Source: Jingyaoa shaoxingensis (GTDB lineage: Bacteria > Bacillota > Clostridia > Lachnospirales > Lachnospiraceae). From it: DNA of 64,000 nucleotides. Location of the stretch: positions 372,001 to 436,000 of the forward strand of contig NZ_JACRSZ010000001.1 of assembly GCF_014385005.1 (NCBI RefSeq), read 5' to 3'. A model generated the notes under the pieces. The model had not been told where the DNA came from, searched no databases, and saw only the letters and a list, made by a program, of their open reading frames with translations. The first letter of the stretch is position 1, and the number at the start of each line of letters is the position of its first letter. Shown in pieces: positions 18,946-27,453 of the stretch. The translations under genes and the position numbers were made by a program.

Positions 18946-19452
18946 TTATCTGGAAAACAGCTTCGGAAAATGATCCTGCCACATCTCATAATTACACAAT
19001 CCCTGTTCTCTCCAGGAACACTTGCCGCAGGACTTCTCAAATACAGCTTCTGTCATATTTTTCTGTACAGTTGCAACCAGTTCCTCTATGGTATAAATCT
19101 GACCACCGGTCAGTCCGAAAGCATTCAAAAGCATGCTGTCTTTATTGGACGTCCGTGCCTCATGTTTACAGGATCTTCCTGCTACTCTCGGATCTTCGGA
19201 ACGTATTTTACTCCAGTCCAGTTTTTCTCCCTCAAGATCTGTTTCTGCCAGAGATGCAGGCTGCAGATTCGGACAGTGGCTGCACACTTCATCCGGTGTA
19301 GGCAGAATCCTTAAGTTCACCTTGCCTTCATGAAGGCAGTCAATCACCTCCGACATGTGTATGCAAAACTCTTCGCTGTACCCATGTCCGGAATACATCG
19401 GCATGCAGAGCAGATGGTGCGCCCGCAGCTCTATCAGTTCTTTATCTTTCAT
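18946..19452 (-). CDS. DUF1284 domain protein (possible Fe-S protein)
   Basis: This 168-residue protein begins with the DUF1284 signature LRAHHLLCMPMYSG. It has ten cysteines, including SHCPN in a central position and a C-terminal KSCGKCSWREQGLC group, suggesting bound metal or an Fe-S cluster. Function is unknown. It is a single gene; a palindromic repeat (copy B) lies upstream between it and the acetyltransferase gene. Confidence 0.85.
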   Translation of the reverse strand: MKDKELIELRAHHLLCMPMYSGHGYSEEFCIHMSEVIDCLHEGKVNLRILPTPDEVCSHCPNLQPASLAETDLEGEKLDWSKIRSEDPRVAGRSCKHEARTSNKDSMLLNAFGLTGGQIYTIEELVATVQKNMTEAVFEKSCGKCSWREQGLCNYEMWQDHFPKLFSR

Positions 19453-19486
19453 AATATAGTTCTCCTCTCTGTTCTTCTCTTACGTT

Positions 19487-19646
19487 CTTGCTGCGAGATG
19501 CGCGTCATGCAATGCATGACATACTTCTCCTGCGCATCTCTGCAATCCTGCCGGAGGCTATATCAGATGTGGGATTGACTCCCACCACTGATACTAATTT
19601 GTTGCTCGCCACCTGCAGAGGTGGGAGTCATTTCACATCTGATGTA
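19487..19646 (+). repeat. Dispersed palindromic repeat, copy B
   Basis: The element has two stem-loops. The first (19495-19540) has GAGATGCGC/GCGCATCTC arms around an inner GTCATGCAATGCATGAC palindrome. The second has outer arms TATATCAGATGTG/CACATCTGATGTA and inner arms GACTCCCACC/GGTGGGAGTC. The joining CAATCCTGCCGGAGG segment is shared with copy C. Confidence 0.85.
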
Positions 19647-19695
19647 CTTTCTTCGTATCTTTTCAGGACCCACTGTCCGTTTTTATGAATCAATA

Positions 19696-20877
19696 TCAGA
19701 CAATCTCATTCAGATATACACGGCTAAGCAGGCAGATCTCTCCCTGTGGTATCTTCTCATTTTGCTCCACACCATACAGTGCTGCTGCCAGCTCTGAGAT
19801 GGTTACTTCCGGTATCTCCCAGTCTGACTGGCGCTGTTCTTCCTTCTCACTTATGCTGATCAATTCTGACTGCTCTCTTCCCAGTTCAAAGCGGAATACT
19901 CCACAGTTCTCCTGTATTACAGGATCTTTAACCTTAAGTAGAAACTGCACCGGATTCTTCGCCCGCACCCTGTTGACAAAGGTCTTCAGATTCACGATCC
20001 GCACCATGGTCATCGGACGGCTTGACAATTCCCTTACCGTAATCCCCTCGATACCGCTTCCCGGTAAAAATCCGCAGATCCGTACCGGAAGCTGATTTCT
20101 TTCTCCAAACCAACGGGTCAGTGCTTCCATTGCCCTGCGGTTGGCTGCTGCCTGACGTCTGCTTTCTTCCCCAAAAACGTAACTTTTGCTACTCTGATGT
20201 TCATCCGTTACTGCAATCTCCCAGCTTTCCGCACTGCCTTCATATCCAGTGAAGCAATACCCCCGAAGCTGTTCTTTCTCATAGAATAACAGAATCTGAC
20301 CGTTCATAGATTCCTGTTCCTTCCAGATGCGTTTGTAGTAGTCTTCTGTCCTCACAGTAACTACATCACTGTGCTTCTGCAAAAAGGCATCTGACCATTC
20401 TGCCAGTTCCTGTAACTGATCCCGGCGGCAAGGCACACAGTGCCATGATCCGTCTGGCTGCACGTCCATCTCCGCACCGTAAGTAAACATGCTCTGATGA
20501 TATACTGTCACAAAATCAAAGGGCAGATAGATCGACTCTGATGCCGGCATCAGAAACGTAAATGGGATCTCTTTCTGATACATGTGGTTCATGGCTTCCG
20601 TCAGAAGTCTTCTCATACGCCCCTGATGGCGGTACTCTTCTCCGGTAGCAACAGCTACAATATAATAGCTGTCTGCCTTCTGATCTCCCATGTGAACCCT
20701 GTATGGATTCAACTGCAACATGGATACGATTTTCCCCTGTTCCTGTTCTGCAAAAATCAGGTTATGATCTGCCACATAGCATTCATAATAATCCAGGAAC
20801 TGCTCTGTATCTTCATCAAATACTTCTTCCCACAGTTTCCTTGCCTTTTTCCATTCTGTCTTTCCCAGTACAGCCAT
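19696..20877 (-). CDS. GNAT family N-acetyltransferase, Eis-like
   Basis: This 393-residue protein has an N-terminal GNAT domain with YYIVAVATGEEYRHQGRMRRLLTEAM, containing the acetyl-CoA-binding Q/RxxGxx-type loop (RHQGRM). A second GNAT-like region and a C-terminal sterol-carrier-like domain (about 290-393) give the Eis architecture. Eis-type enzymes acetylate amines such as aminoglycosides; the substrate here is unknown. It starts 4-6 bases from the end of ispF and is probably co-transcribed with it. Confidence 0.88.
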   Translation of the reverse strand: MAVLGKTEWKKARKLWEEVFDEDTEQFLDYYECYVADHNLIFAEQEQGKIVSMLQLNPYRVHMGDQKADSYYIVAVATGEEYRHQGRMRRLLTEAMNHMYQKEIPFTFLMPASESIYLPFDFVTVYHQSMFTYGAEMDVQPDGSWHCVPCRRDQLQELAEWSDAFLQKHSDVVTVRTEDYYKRIWKEQESMNGQILLFYEKEQLRGYCFTGYEGSAESWEIAVTDEHQSSKSYVFGEESRRQAAANRRAMEALTRWFGERNQLPVRICGFLPGSGIEGITVRELSSRPMTMVRIVNLKTFVNRVRAKNPVQFLLKVKDPVIQENCGVFRFELGREQSELISISEKEEQRQSDWEIPEVTISELAAALYGVEQNEKIPQGEICLLSRVYLNEIV

Positions 20878-20883
20878 GCCTGC

Positions 20884-21429
20884 TTACCTGCTCTGGCAGC
20901 CGCCACAGCCGCCACATCCACCTGGCTGTCCTATATAATCAAAACTGCTGATATCCATCACAGGTGTCAGCATACAGATAGCCTGAGAGGAAATCCCCTC
21001 TCCGCTTCCGGTAAATCCCAGACCTTCTTCTGTGGTTGCCTTAATATTCACCTGATTTTCTTCCAGTCCCAGAGCCTCTGCCACATTCTTCACCATCTGT
21101 GGTATATGAGGAAGCATCTTCGGCCGCTGGGCAATAATAGTCGCATCAATATTTTCAATCACATAATTATGTTCTTCCAGAAGTTCTCCCACATGCTCCA
21201 GAAGCTTCATGCTGGAAGCCCCTTCATAAGCCGGATCTGTATCCGGAAAATGTTTACCAATATCTCCAAGTGCCGCTGCCCCAAGAAGTGCATCCATAAT
21301 GGCATGCAGTAATACATCTGCGTCCGAGTGTCCCAGAAGTCCTTTCTCATAAGGAATCTCCACTCCCCCAAGAATCAGCTTTCTGTCTTCCACCAGACGA
21401 TGCACATCATATCCCATTCCAACTCTCAT
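20884..21429 (-). CDS. ispF: 2-C-methyl-D-erythritol 2,4-cyclodiphosphate synthase with Cys-rich tail
   Basis: IspF catalyses the cyclisation step of the MEP isoprenoid pathway. The N-terminus [12 protein letters not shown] supplies the zinc ligands D8 and H10, [19 protein letters not shown] is the family signature, and [17 protein letters not shown] is present. The usual length is about 155-160 residues; this protein has 181. The extra tail runs from about residue 160 and ends [12 protein letters not shown], with three cysteines in a glycine-rich repeat. The frame is open with a normal stop, so the tail is real as read. Its job is unknown. Confidence 0.95.
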   Translation of the reverse strand: MRVGMGYDVHRLVEDRKLILGGVEIPYEKGLLGHSDADVLLHAIMDALLGAAALGDIGKHFPDTDPAYEGASSMKLLEHVGELLEEHNYVIENIDATIIAQRPKMLPHIPQMVKNVAEALGLEENQVNIKATTEEGLGFTGSGEGISSQAICMLTPVMDISSFDYIGQPGGCGGCGGCQSR

Positions 21430-21532
21430 TGCCTGACTCCTTTCACGTTCTCTGTACAGTTCCCTCTTACATTGGATTCTGAACAGTATGATTTCTTCTT
21501 TTCCTGTTCCATAGTATACACTAAAAAAAGAA

Positions 21533-21567
21533 TAAAAAAAAGCACTGTGAGAATTTTCTCACAGTGC
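21533..21567 (-). terminator. Strong terminator after the Thr/Glu/Ala-rich lipoprotein gene
   Basis: GCACTGTGAGA pairs with TCTCACAGTGC (21542-21567, loop of four) followed on the minus strand by a run of eight or more U. Confidence 0.93.
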
Positions 21568-21581
21568 CCCACAGCTTTTGC

Positions 21582-21839
21582 TTATTCAGCTGCTTCTGTT
21601 GTCTCTGCTTCGGAAACTGCTTCTGTAGCTGCTGCTTCTGTAGCTGCTGCTTCTGTTGTTGTCTCTTCGCTTGCTGCTTCTGTTGTTGTCTCTTCGCTTG
21701 CTGCTTCTGTAGCTGCTTCTGTTGACTCAGTTACTGCTGTAGTAGCTGCCTCTGTCTCCTTTGTCTTGCTTCCACATCCAACCATAACAACACCTGCTAA
21801 TGCAACGACTGCTGTTAATGCTAATAATTTCTTTTTCAT
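21582..21839 (-). CDS. Small low-complexity lipoprotein (85 aa)
   Basis: The protein starts with a signal peptide (MKKKLLALTAVVALAGVVMVG) and a lipobox-type cysteine at residue 22. The mature part is almost entirely Thr, Glu, Ala and Ser, arranged as imperfect repeats of EAASEETTT and ATEAA. No folded domain is visible; it looks like a cell-surface stalk or spacer. The underlying DNA is a tandem repeat of GCTGCTTCTGTTGTTGTCTC-like units, so length variation between strains is likely. It has its own promoter and terminator. Confidence 0.8.
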   Translation of the reverse strand: MKKKLLALTAVVALAGVVMVGCGSKTKETEAATTAVTESTEAATEAASEETTTEAASEETTTEAAATEAAATEAVSEAETTEAAE

Positions 21840-21883
21840 GATAACTTCCTCCTCTTATTGGTGTTCTTTTTAACACTGTAGTT

Positions 21884-21911
21884 ATTCTAGCACTTTTTTC
21901 AGAAAATTCAA
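21884..21911 (-). promoter_or_regulatory. Promoter for the low-complexity lipoprotein
   Basis: On the minus strand TTGAAT (21911-21906) and TAGAAT (21889-21884) are separated by 16 bases. Confidence 0.6.
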
Positions 21912-22059
21912 TACTTACTTCCATAATAATTTGTGAATTTTTTATGAAGACTGGTACAGTTAATTTTTGTATGCTGTACTGGTATTACCGTTTTACCCAT
22001 ACGTAATAACCAGTAATTGACATTTTACGCATTTTGATTCATACTAATATGGTAGGTTT

Positions 22060-22353
22060 CAAGAATGCCTCGGCATTCTTGCTGCGAGATGCGCGTCATG
22101 CAAAGCATGACATATTTCTTTTGCGCATCTCTGCAATCCTGCCGGAGGCTATATCAGATGGGGGATTGACTCCCACCACTGATACTAATTTGCTCCTCGC
22201 TACCTAAAGGACGCCACTGAAAAACTGTTTTTACATACAATATATAGTAGCGCAAAACATATAAATATACTTTATCTTGTGCTACTTTGCGCAAAATAAG
22301 GACTTTTTCAGTGGCGTCCCTAAAGAGGTGGGAGTCATCTCACATCTGATATA
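22060..22353 (+). repeat. Dispersed palindromic repeat, copy C, split by a MITE-like insertion
   Basis: Copy C opens with the CAAGAATGCC/GGCATTCTTG hairpin (22060-22081), then the GAGATGCGC/GCGCATCTC stem-loop, the CAATCCTGCCGGAGG segment and the TATATCAGATG and GACTCCCACC arms. The matching arms GGTGGGAGTC and CACATCTGATATA come only after a 109-bp insertion plus a 7-bp target duplication. Together with the AT-rich sequence on each side it fills the 594-base gap between the lipoprotein gene and luxS. Confidence 0.85.
22210..22318. mobile_element. MITE-like element with 15-bp terminal inverted repeats
   Basis: Both ends read GACGCCACTGAAAAA inward (22210-22224 and the complement at 22304-22318). 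The element is flanked by a direct 7-bp duplication CCTAAAG (22203-22209 and 22319-22325). It interrupts the stem-loop of repeat copy C, and removing it with one CCTAAAG restores a copy matching copy B. It has no ORF and is AT-rich inside, with an imperfect internal inverted repeat around GTAGCGCAA/TTGTGCTAC. Confidence 0.85.
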
Positions 22354-22434
22354 AATATTCAGTACCTTCACAGATAAGCAGGAAGAATATAGGAATGCTT
22401 ACAGCATTCTAAGATGCAAAAAGGAGACTTTATT

Positions 22435-22911
22435 ATGGAAAAAATTGCTAGTTTTACTGTGAACCACCTTACTTTAAAACCAGGTGTTTACGTATCCAGA
22501 AAAGACCATGTAGGATCTGAAACAGTTACTACTTTTGATCTTCGTATGACCACACCAAATCTGGAGCCGGTTATGAATACTGCTGAAATTCACGCCATTG
22601 AACATCTCGGTGCCACATTCATGCGTAACCATCCTGTATACAAAGATAAAACGGTGTATTTCGGACCTATGGGATGTCGTACCGGATTCTATCTGATCCT
22701 GGCGGGTGATTATGAATCTAAGGATATTGTAGATCTCATGGTAGAGATGTTCCGGTTCATCCGCGACTACGAAGGTGACATTCCTGGTGCTTCTGCAAGA
22801 GACTGCGGCAACTACCTTGACCTGAACCTTCCGATGGCCCAGTACTGTGCAAAACATTATCTGCAGGTTCTGGAGAACATTACAGAGGATCGTCTGGTTT
22901 ATCACGAATAA
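22435..22911 (+). CDS. luxS: S-ribosylhomocysteine lyase LuxS
   Basis: The start at 22435 follows AAGGAGA and gives the usual 158-residue length. The metal site is H53-A-I-E-H57 with C124 in ARDCGNY. LuxS splits S-ribosylhomocysteine to homocysteine and the autoinducer-2 precursor, in the activated methyl cycle. A short GAATGC/GCATTC hairpin lies in its leader. A bidirectional terminator separates it from the convergent dehydrogenase gene. The nearby metY could use the homocysteine pool, but they are not co-transcribed. Confidence 0.97.
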   Translation: MEKIASFTVNHLTLKPGVYVSRKDHVGSETVTTFDLRMTTPNLEPVMNTAEIHAIEHLGATFMRNHPVYKDKTVYFGPMGCRTGFYLILAGDYESKDIVDLMVEMFRFIRDYEGDIPGASARDCGNYLDLNLPMAQYCAKHYLQVLENITEDRLVYHE

Positions 22912-22940
22912 ATAACCTGATTTTACATTTATCCACAAAG

Positions 22941-22980
22941 AAAAACCCCGTACTCACATTTTGTGAAATACGGGATTTTT
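22941..22980. terminator. Bidirectional terminator between luxS and the dehydrogenase gene
   Basis: CCCGTA (22947-22952) pairs with TACGGG (22969-22974), with an inner TCACA/TGTGA, flanked by A-run on the left and T-run on the right. Confidence 0.85.
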
Positions 22981-22988
22981 CTATTCTT

Positions 22989-24047
22989 TTATTTTTCTCC
23001 AATCCGAATCAGCACTTTGATATTTTCCGGTCCGTGCTGGATCAGATATTCAAAACCATCATCCACCAATGTATCCAGTGTCACTTCTCTGGTAATCAGT
23101 TCATCGGCATTGATCTTGCCCTCTTTCATATACTCCAGTGCTGTGGCAATCTCATTCACATGTGCCTGGCTTGTATACAGTACACGTTCTGCTTCCTGCA
23201 GTGTGTTCATATCAATCACTGGTTTCTTTCCAAATACGCCCATAATCATCAGCTTTGCTCCAGGTTTACTGATGCGGATCGCCTGATCCAGTGTCTGTTC
23301 TGCTCCGATGCATTCGTATACCACATCGGCAAGCCTGCCATCACTCCACTGCTGTACGAAGCTTTCCAGATCTGTTTTGGATGCATCCACGTAGGTACCG
23401 CCGTATTTTTCGATCAGCTCTTTTCGGTAGTCTCCGATACCGGATACCAGAATACGTCCTGCCCCTGCATACTTGGCACCCAAAAAGGCTGACAACCCGA
23501 TGATGCCAGGTCCGATCACTACCACATCTTTTCCTTTGATATCTCCCAGAAGATTGGTGGCATGAATACCGCATGCCAGCGGTTCTGCAACAGCCGCATG
23601 ACGCTGGCTGACACCTTCCGGAATAGCAAACAGTTTTGCAGCTTCTACTACCACATAATCTGCAAATGCGCCATCATCCCCTACACCTAAAAAGCCAAGC
23701 TTCTGGCAGATATTATATCTTCCACTTCTGCAGGCTTCACAAACACCACAGGTCAGACTGCCGTTTGCCGTTACTTTGTCTCCTACATTCCATCCTTCCA
23801 CGCCTTCTCCCAGTTCTACAATCTCTCCTGAGAATTCATGTCCTATCGTCAGCGGTGCTACCCGTCCGGTAAGTCGATGTGGTTTCTTTACCGGTATAAA
23901 GTTCGGTCCCTCATATTCATGCCGGTCTGTCCCGCAGATTCCCGCCCAGTCTACTTTAATCTTCACCTGTCCAGGTTTCGGTGACGGTTCTTTTACTTCT
24001 TCAATTCTGATATCTTTATATCCATGCCATACTGCTGCTTTCATCAT
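22989..24047 (-). CDS. Zinc-dependent medium-chain alcohol dehydrogenase (butanediol/sorbitol type)
   Basis: This 352-residue MDR enzyme has the catalytic zinc site WAGICGTDRHEYE and GHEFSGEIVELGEGV, the structural zinc cysteines CGVCEACRSGRYNIC, and a Rossmann segment VVVIGPGIIGLSAFLGA. It most resembles 2,3-butanediol, sorbitol or threonine dehydrogenases; the exact substrate cannot be fixed. It begins 16 bases after livF on the same strand, so it is the last gene of the metY-liv group. Two adjacent ATG codons (24047, 24044) are both possible starts. Confidence 0.88.
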   Translation of the reverse strand: MMKAAVWHGYKDIRIEEVKEPSPKPGQVKIKVDWAGICGTDRHEYEGPNFIPVKKPHRLTGRVAPLTIGHEFSGEIVELGEGVEGWNVGDKVTANGSLTCGVCEACRSGRYNICQKLGFLGVGDDGAFADYVVVEAAKLFAIPEGVSQRHAAVAEPLACGIHATNLLGDIKGKDVVVIGPGIIGLSAFLGAKYAGAGRILVSGIGDYRKELIEKYGGTYVDASKTDLESFVQQWSDGRLADVVYECIGAEQTLDQAIRISKPGAKLMIMGVFGKKPVIDMNTLQEAERVLYTSQAHVNEIATALEYMKEGKINADELITREVTLDTLVDDGFEYLIQHGPENIKVLIRIGEK

Positions 24048-24063
24048 CGCTGTCCTTTCTGTC

Positions 24064-24777
24064 CTACTGTCCCAGATATGCTTCCATCAAGGTACTGTCT
24101 GCCAGTAATTCCTTACCGGTTCCTTCTGTTACAATATTTCCTACGTTCATCAAATAGGCTCTGTCACAAAGCTTTAGCGCCTTTCTTGCATTCTGTTCAA
24201 TCAGAAGAATGGTCGTTCCTTCTTCATTAACTTCTTTCAAAATGTCCATGATCTGATTTACAATAATCGGCGCCAGTCCCAGTCCCGGCTCATCCAGCAT
24301 CAGAAGCCTTGGTTTTGCCATCAGTCCGCGGGCAATTGCCAGCATCTGCTGTTCTCCTCCTGAAAGCAGTCCTCCATACTGGTTCTCACGTTCTTTCAGA
24401 CGCGGAAACATGGCGTAGACCCGTTCAAAATCCTTGCGAATTCCATCTTTATCATTTCTCAGGCAGCATCCTACTTTCAGATTATCTTTTACAGACAATT
24501 TATAGAAAATCTGTCTTCCCTCCGGGACAATGACCATACCGTTTTCCACTACCTGATACGGCTTGGACGGCAATGGTTTTCCATCAAAGGTAATGGAACC
24601 ATTCAGGAACTTTTTCTCGCCGGAAAGACACTTCAGCAAAGTGGATTTTCCAGCTCCGTTTGCGCCAAGAACTGCTACTATCTCCCCTTCCTCTACTTCC
24701 AGGGAAATATCATGCAAGGCATGAATTCCGCCGTATGCGGCAGACAGATGTTCTACTCTCAATAATTCCTGTGCCAT
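24064..24777 (-). CDS. livF: Branched-chain amino acid ABC transporter ATPase LivF
   Basis: This 237-residue ATPase has Walker A GANGAGKSTLL, the ABC signature LLSGGEQQMLAIARGL, Walker B LLMLDEPGLGLAP and the switch H replaced by the family's usual LIEQN. LivF is one of the two cytoplasmic ATPases of the Liv-type (HAAT) importer. Its start shares one base with the livG stop, showing tight coupling. Confidence 0.95.
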   Translation of the reverse strand: MAQELLRVEHLSAAYGGIHALHDISLEVEEGEIVAVLGANGAGKSTLLKCLSGEKKFLNGSITFDGKPLPSKPYQVVENGMVIVPEGRQIFYKLSVKDNLKVGCCLRNDKDGIRKDFERVYAMFPRLKERENQYGGLLSGGEQQMLAIARGLMAKPRLLMLDEPGLGLAPIIVNQIMDILKEVNEEGTTILLIEQNARKALKLCDRAYLMNVGNIVTEGTGKELLADSTLMEAYLGQ

Positions 24778-25547
24778 TATTCGTCTCCTCCCAGATATGC
24801 AGCGATAACTTCCGGATTCTTCTTAATCTCCTCTACAGTTCCCGCTGCCAGTGTTTTACCAAAATTCAACACGGTACATGCATCGCACAGGCTGGTAACT
24901 ACATCCATGTGATGCTCTATCATGAGAATCGTAATCTGAAATCTTTCTTTTAATTCCCGGATAAATTCTACCAGCTCCAGTGACTCATCTGCATTCATTC
25001 CGGCTGCCGGCTCATCCAGAAGCAGAAGCTTCGGATTCGTTGCCATGGCTCTGGCAATCTCCAGCTTTCTCTGATGACCATACGGAAGACTGCTTGCCCT
25101 CTCTTCTCCCTTGTCTGCCAGTCCTACAATCTTCAGGAATTCCATGGCACGCTCTTCAGTCTCTTTGGTAACACGACGATAGCGAGGAGTGCGAAGCAAT
25201 GCATCTCCCAGATGGTATCCTGCATTCATGTTGCAGGATATCTCTACGTTACTCTTTACTGACAGATTCCCGAACAGACGGATATTCTGAAAAGTTCTGG
25301 CAATTCCCAGTCTTGCCGCCTGATGCGGCTCTACTTTGGTAATGTCCTTACCCTGAAACAGTATTTTTCCGGCATCCACATGGTAGATACCTGTTATCGT
25401 ATTAAAAATCGTGGTTTTTCCCGCTCCGTTTGGTCCGATCAGTCCGTACACCATCCCCGGCTCCACTTTCAGACTGAATTCATCGATTGCGCGTACTCCG
25501 CCGAACCGTTTTTCCACACCACGCATTTCAAGTATTGGTTCGCTCAT
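24777..25547 (-). CDS. livG: Branched-chain amino acid ABC transporter ATPase LivG
   Basis: This 256-residue ATPase has Walker A GPNGAGKTTIFN, the LivG-type insertion with GIARTFQNIRLFGNLSV, signature LPYGHQRKLEIARAM, and Walker B LLLLDEPAAGMN followed by MIEHHMD. It pairs with LivF. It abuts livM (shared base at 25547). Confidence 0.95.
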   Translation of the reverse strand: MSEPILEMRGVEKRFGGVRAIDEFSLKVEPGMVYGLIGPNGAGKTTIFNTITGIYHVDAGKILFQGKDITKVEPHQAARLGIARTFQNIRLFGNLSVKSNVEISCNMNAGYHLGDALLRTPRYRRVTKETEERAMEFLKIVGLADKGEERASSLPYGHQRKLEIARAMATNPKLLLLDEPAAGMNADESLELVEFIRELKERFQITILMIEHHMDVVTSLCDACTVLNFGKTLAAGTVEEIKKNPEVIAAYLGGDE

Positions 25548-26431
25548 TATTTCTGCTCCTTTGCTGTTTTACTTTTTCCAGGGTTCGTGATTCTAGCAAT
25601 CAGACGTTTCAGACTGAACTCCCGGTATCCGTATAATCCGTCCGGACGTAAGAGTATCATGAGTACTACTGCGATTCCGTAAAACAGCATACGGTATTCT
25701 GACATGCTTCGGAAGATCTCCGGCAGAATCTGTACAATGATCGTTCCCAGCACACTTCCGGTCAGACTTCCAAGTCCTCCAAGGACCGTGGTAATCACCA
25801 GTTCACTGCTCTTTCCCAGATTAAACAGTGTCGGTGTAATGAAACGGAGGTAATGCGCATACAGTCCGCCTGCCCATCCTGCATAGATGGCACTGAATAC
25901 AAAAGACATTTTCTTATAACGTACTACATTGATACCGTTTGCTGCTGCTGCCAGCTCATTTTCACGAATGGCAGATAATGCCTGTCCGTATCTGGAATGT
26001 ATAAAGTTCCAGGCAATGATGAATGCCAGCACCGTGCAGATTACCGCTACGATACCTGTGGTTTTATAAGGAATATTAGAGTAGCCGTTGGCTCCTCCGG
26101 TAATATTTTTCGTATAGTTAAACAAGACTCTGACACACTCTCCAAATCCCAGACAGCTGATCAGGAAATAATCGCCTCTTAAACGGATGGTCAGACTTCC
26201 CAGTACATAAGATACTGCTCCCGCTGCCGCTGCCCCGATCAGAATGGATACCACAAACGGCATATGATATTCTACACTGCAGATCGCAGCTGCATAGGCG
26301 CCGATGGACATAAATCCGGCATTTCCAAAAGAAAACAGCCGGGTAAATCCAGTCAGTACGGACATTCCCAGAACCGCAATCATATTCACACAGCAAATTA
26401 TCAAAACACCTTCCTGAAATGAATTTAACAT
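25547..26431 (-). CDS. livM: Branched-chain amino acid ABC transporter permease LivM
   Basis: This 294-residue permease has about eight to nine hydrophobic helices and the family loop AIRENELAAAANGINVVRYKKMSF, which couples it to the ATPases. RLFSFGNAGFMSIGAYAAA is the conserved N-terminal LivM segment. It lies 12 bases after livH. Confidence 0.95.
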   Translation of the reverse strand: MLNSFQEGVLIICCVNMIAVLGMSVLTGFTRLFSFGNAGFMSIGAYAAAICSVEYHMPFVVSILIGAAAAGAVSYVLGSLTIRLRGDYFLISCLGFGECVRVLFNYTKNITGGANGYSNIPYKTTGIVAVICTVLAFIIAWNFIHSRYGQALSAIRENELAAAANGINVVRYKKMSFVFSAIYAGWAGGLYAHYLRFITPTLFNLGKSSELVITTVLGGLGSLTGSVLGTIIVQILPEIFRSMSEYRMLFYGIAVVLMILLRPDGLYGYREFSLKRLIARITNPGKSKTAKEQK

Positions 26432-26443
26432 GTTCTTCTCCTC

Positions 26444-27322
26444 CTATGCTTTTTCCTGTACGTCTACACCGAATAATCCACTTGGACGAACCAGCAGAAT
26501 CAGAATCAGCAGACAGAATGAAATCAGGTCACGAAGACCGGAACTGATATATCCGGATACGACGGTCTCAATCAGTCCCAGAAGTACGGCTCCTGCAATG
26601 GCTCCTGGAACACTTCCCAGACCTCCGATGACAGATGCGATAAATGCCTTCAGTCCCACATTTCCCATAGTCGGATAAATATTATATTTCATACCATACA
26701 TAATACCTGCAAGACCTGCCAGTGCTCCTGCCAGCATGAATACCACTGCAATGACACGATCGATCTTTACGCCCAAAAGCCCGGCTGTCCGGCTGCTGCA
26801 GGCTACTGCTCTTACGTGCAGGCCAAACTTGCTCTTATTTATAATAAGAAGTAATATCACAAGTGCCACTGCCGACAATCCCAGACAAAGCATGTCTGTA
26901 GTTCCAATATAGATCCCGTCAAAATTGATGGTTCCTACAGAAAAGATCTTCGGAAGCTGTTTGAACTTAGATCCCCAGATGACATTTGCCAGGTTCTGAT
27001 AAGTAGTGGATAATCCCATTGCTGCAATCATCAGGAACATATTTGGTGAACCGTTGTTTCGGATCTTGCGGTAGGCAATCTTCTCATTGAGAAAACTGAT
27101 CACTGCTGCACCACCGATTCCAAGCACGCAGGACAGCCAGTACGGCATATTATTCACTGTGGTTGCCATAAAACATACATAGGCTCCCAGCATACAGACT
27201 TCTCCATGTGCCCAGTTGGAAAAATCCAGTAAACTGTAAACAAGCGCATATCCAGATGCAATCAATGCATACACACTTCCGATGGAAATTCCGGTAATGA
27301 TCTGCTGAATCAATATCTTCAT
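26444..27322 (-). CDS. livH: Branched-chain amino acid ABC transporter permease LivH
   Basis: This 292-residue permease begins IQQIITGISIGSVYALIASGYALVY, the LivH signature, and has the coupling segment VRAVACSSRTAGLLGVKIDR. GGLGSVPGAIAGAVLLGLIE is the conserved C-terminal helix. It forms the membrane channel with LivM. It is separated from livK by an attenuator-like hairpin. Confidence 0.95.
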   Translation of the reverse strand: MKILIQQIITGISIGSVYALIASGYALVYSLLDFSNWAHGEVCMLGAYVCFMATTVNNMPYWLSCVLGIGGAAVISFLNEKIAYRKIRNNGSPNMFLMIAAMGLSTTYQNLANVIWGSKFKQLPKIFSVGTINFDGIYIGTTDMLCLGLSAVALVILLLIINKSKFGLHVRAVACSSRTAGLLGVKIDRVIAVVFMLAGALAGLAGIMYGMKYNIYPTMGNVGLKAFIASVIGGLGSVPGAIAGAVLLGLIETVVSGYISSGLRDLISFCLLILILLVRPSGLFGVDVQEKA

Positions 27323-27358
27323 TTTTTCGTCTCCTCATCTGTTTCTTGTTTTATTAAT

Positions 27359-27437
27359 AAAAAGCAGACCCAAGACCGGAAACGGATACTTTTACCTGTT
27401 ACAGTCCTGGTATCCCACCCCCGGTCTCGCTGCTTTT
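27359..27437 (-). terminator. Attenuator-like hairpin between livK and livH
   Basis: AAAAGCAG at the livK side pairs with CTGCTTTT at the livH side, with an inner GAGACCGG/CCGGTCTT stem, followed on the minus strand by T-rich sequence. It probably gives more livK than livHMGF transcript. Confidence 0.65.
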
Positions 27438-27453
27438 CTTATTTTATTCTTGT

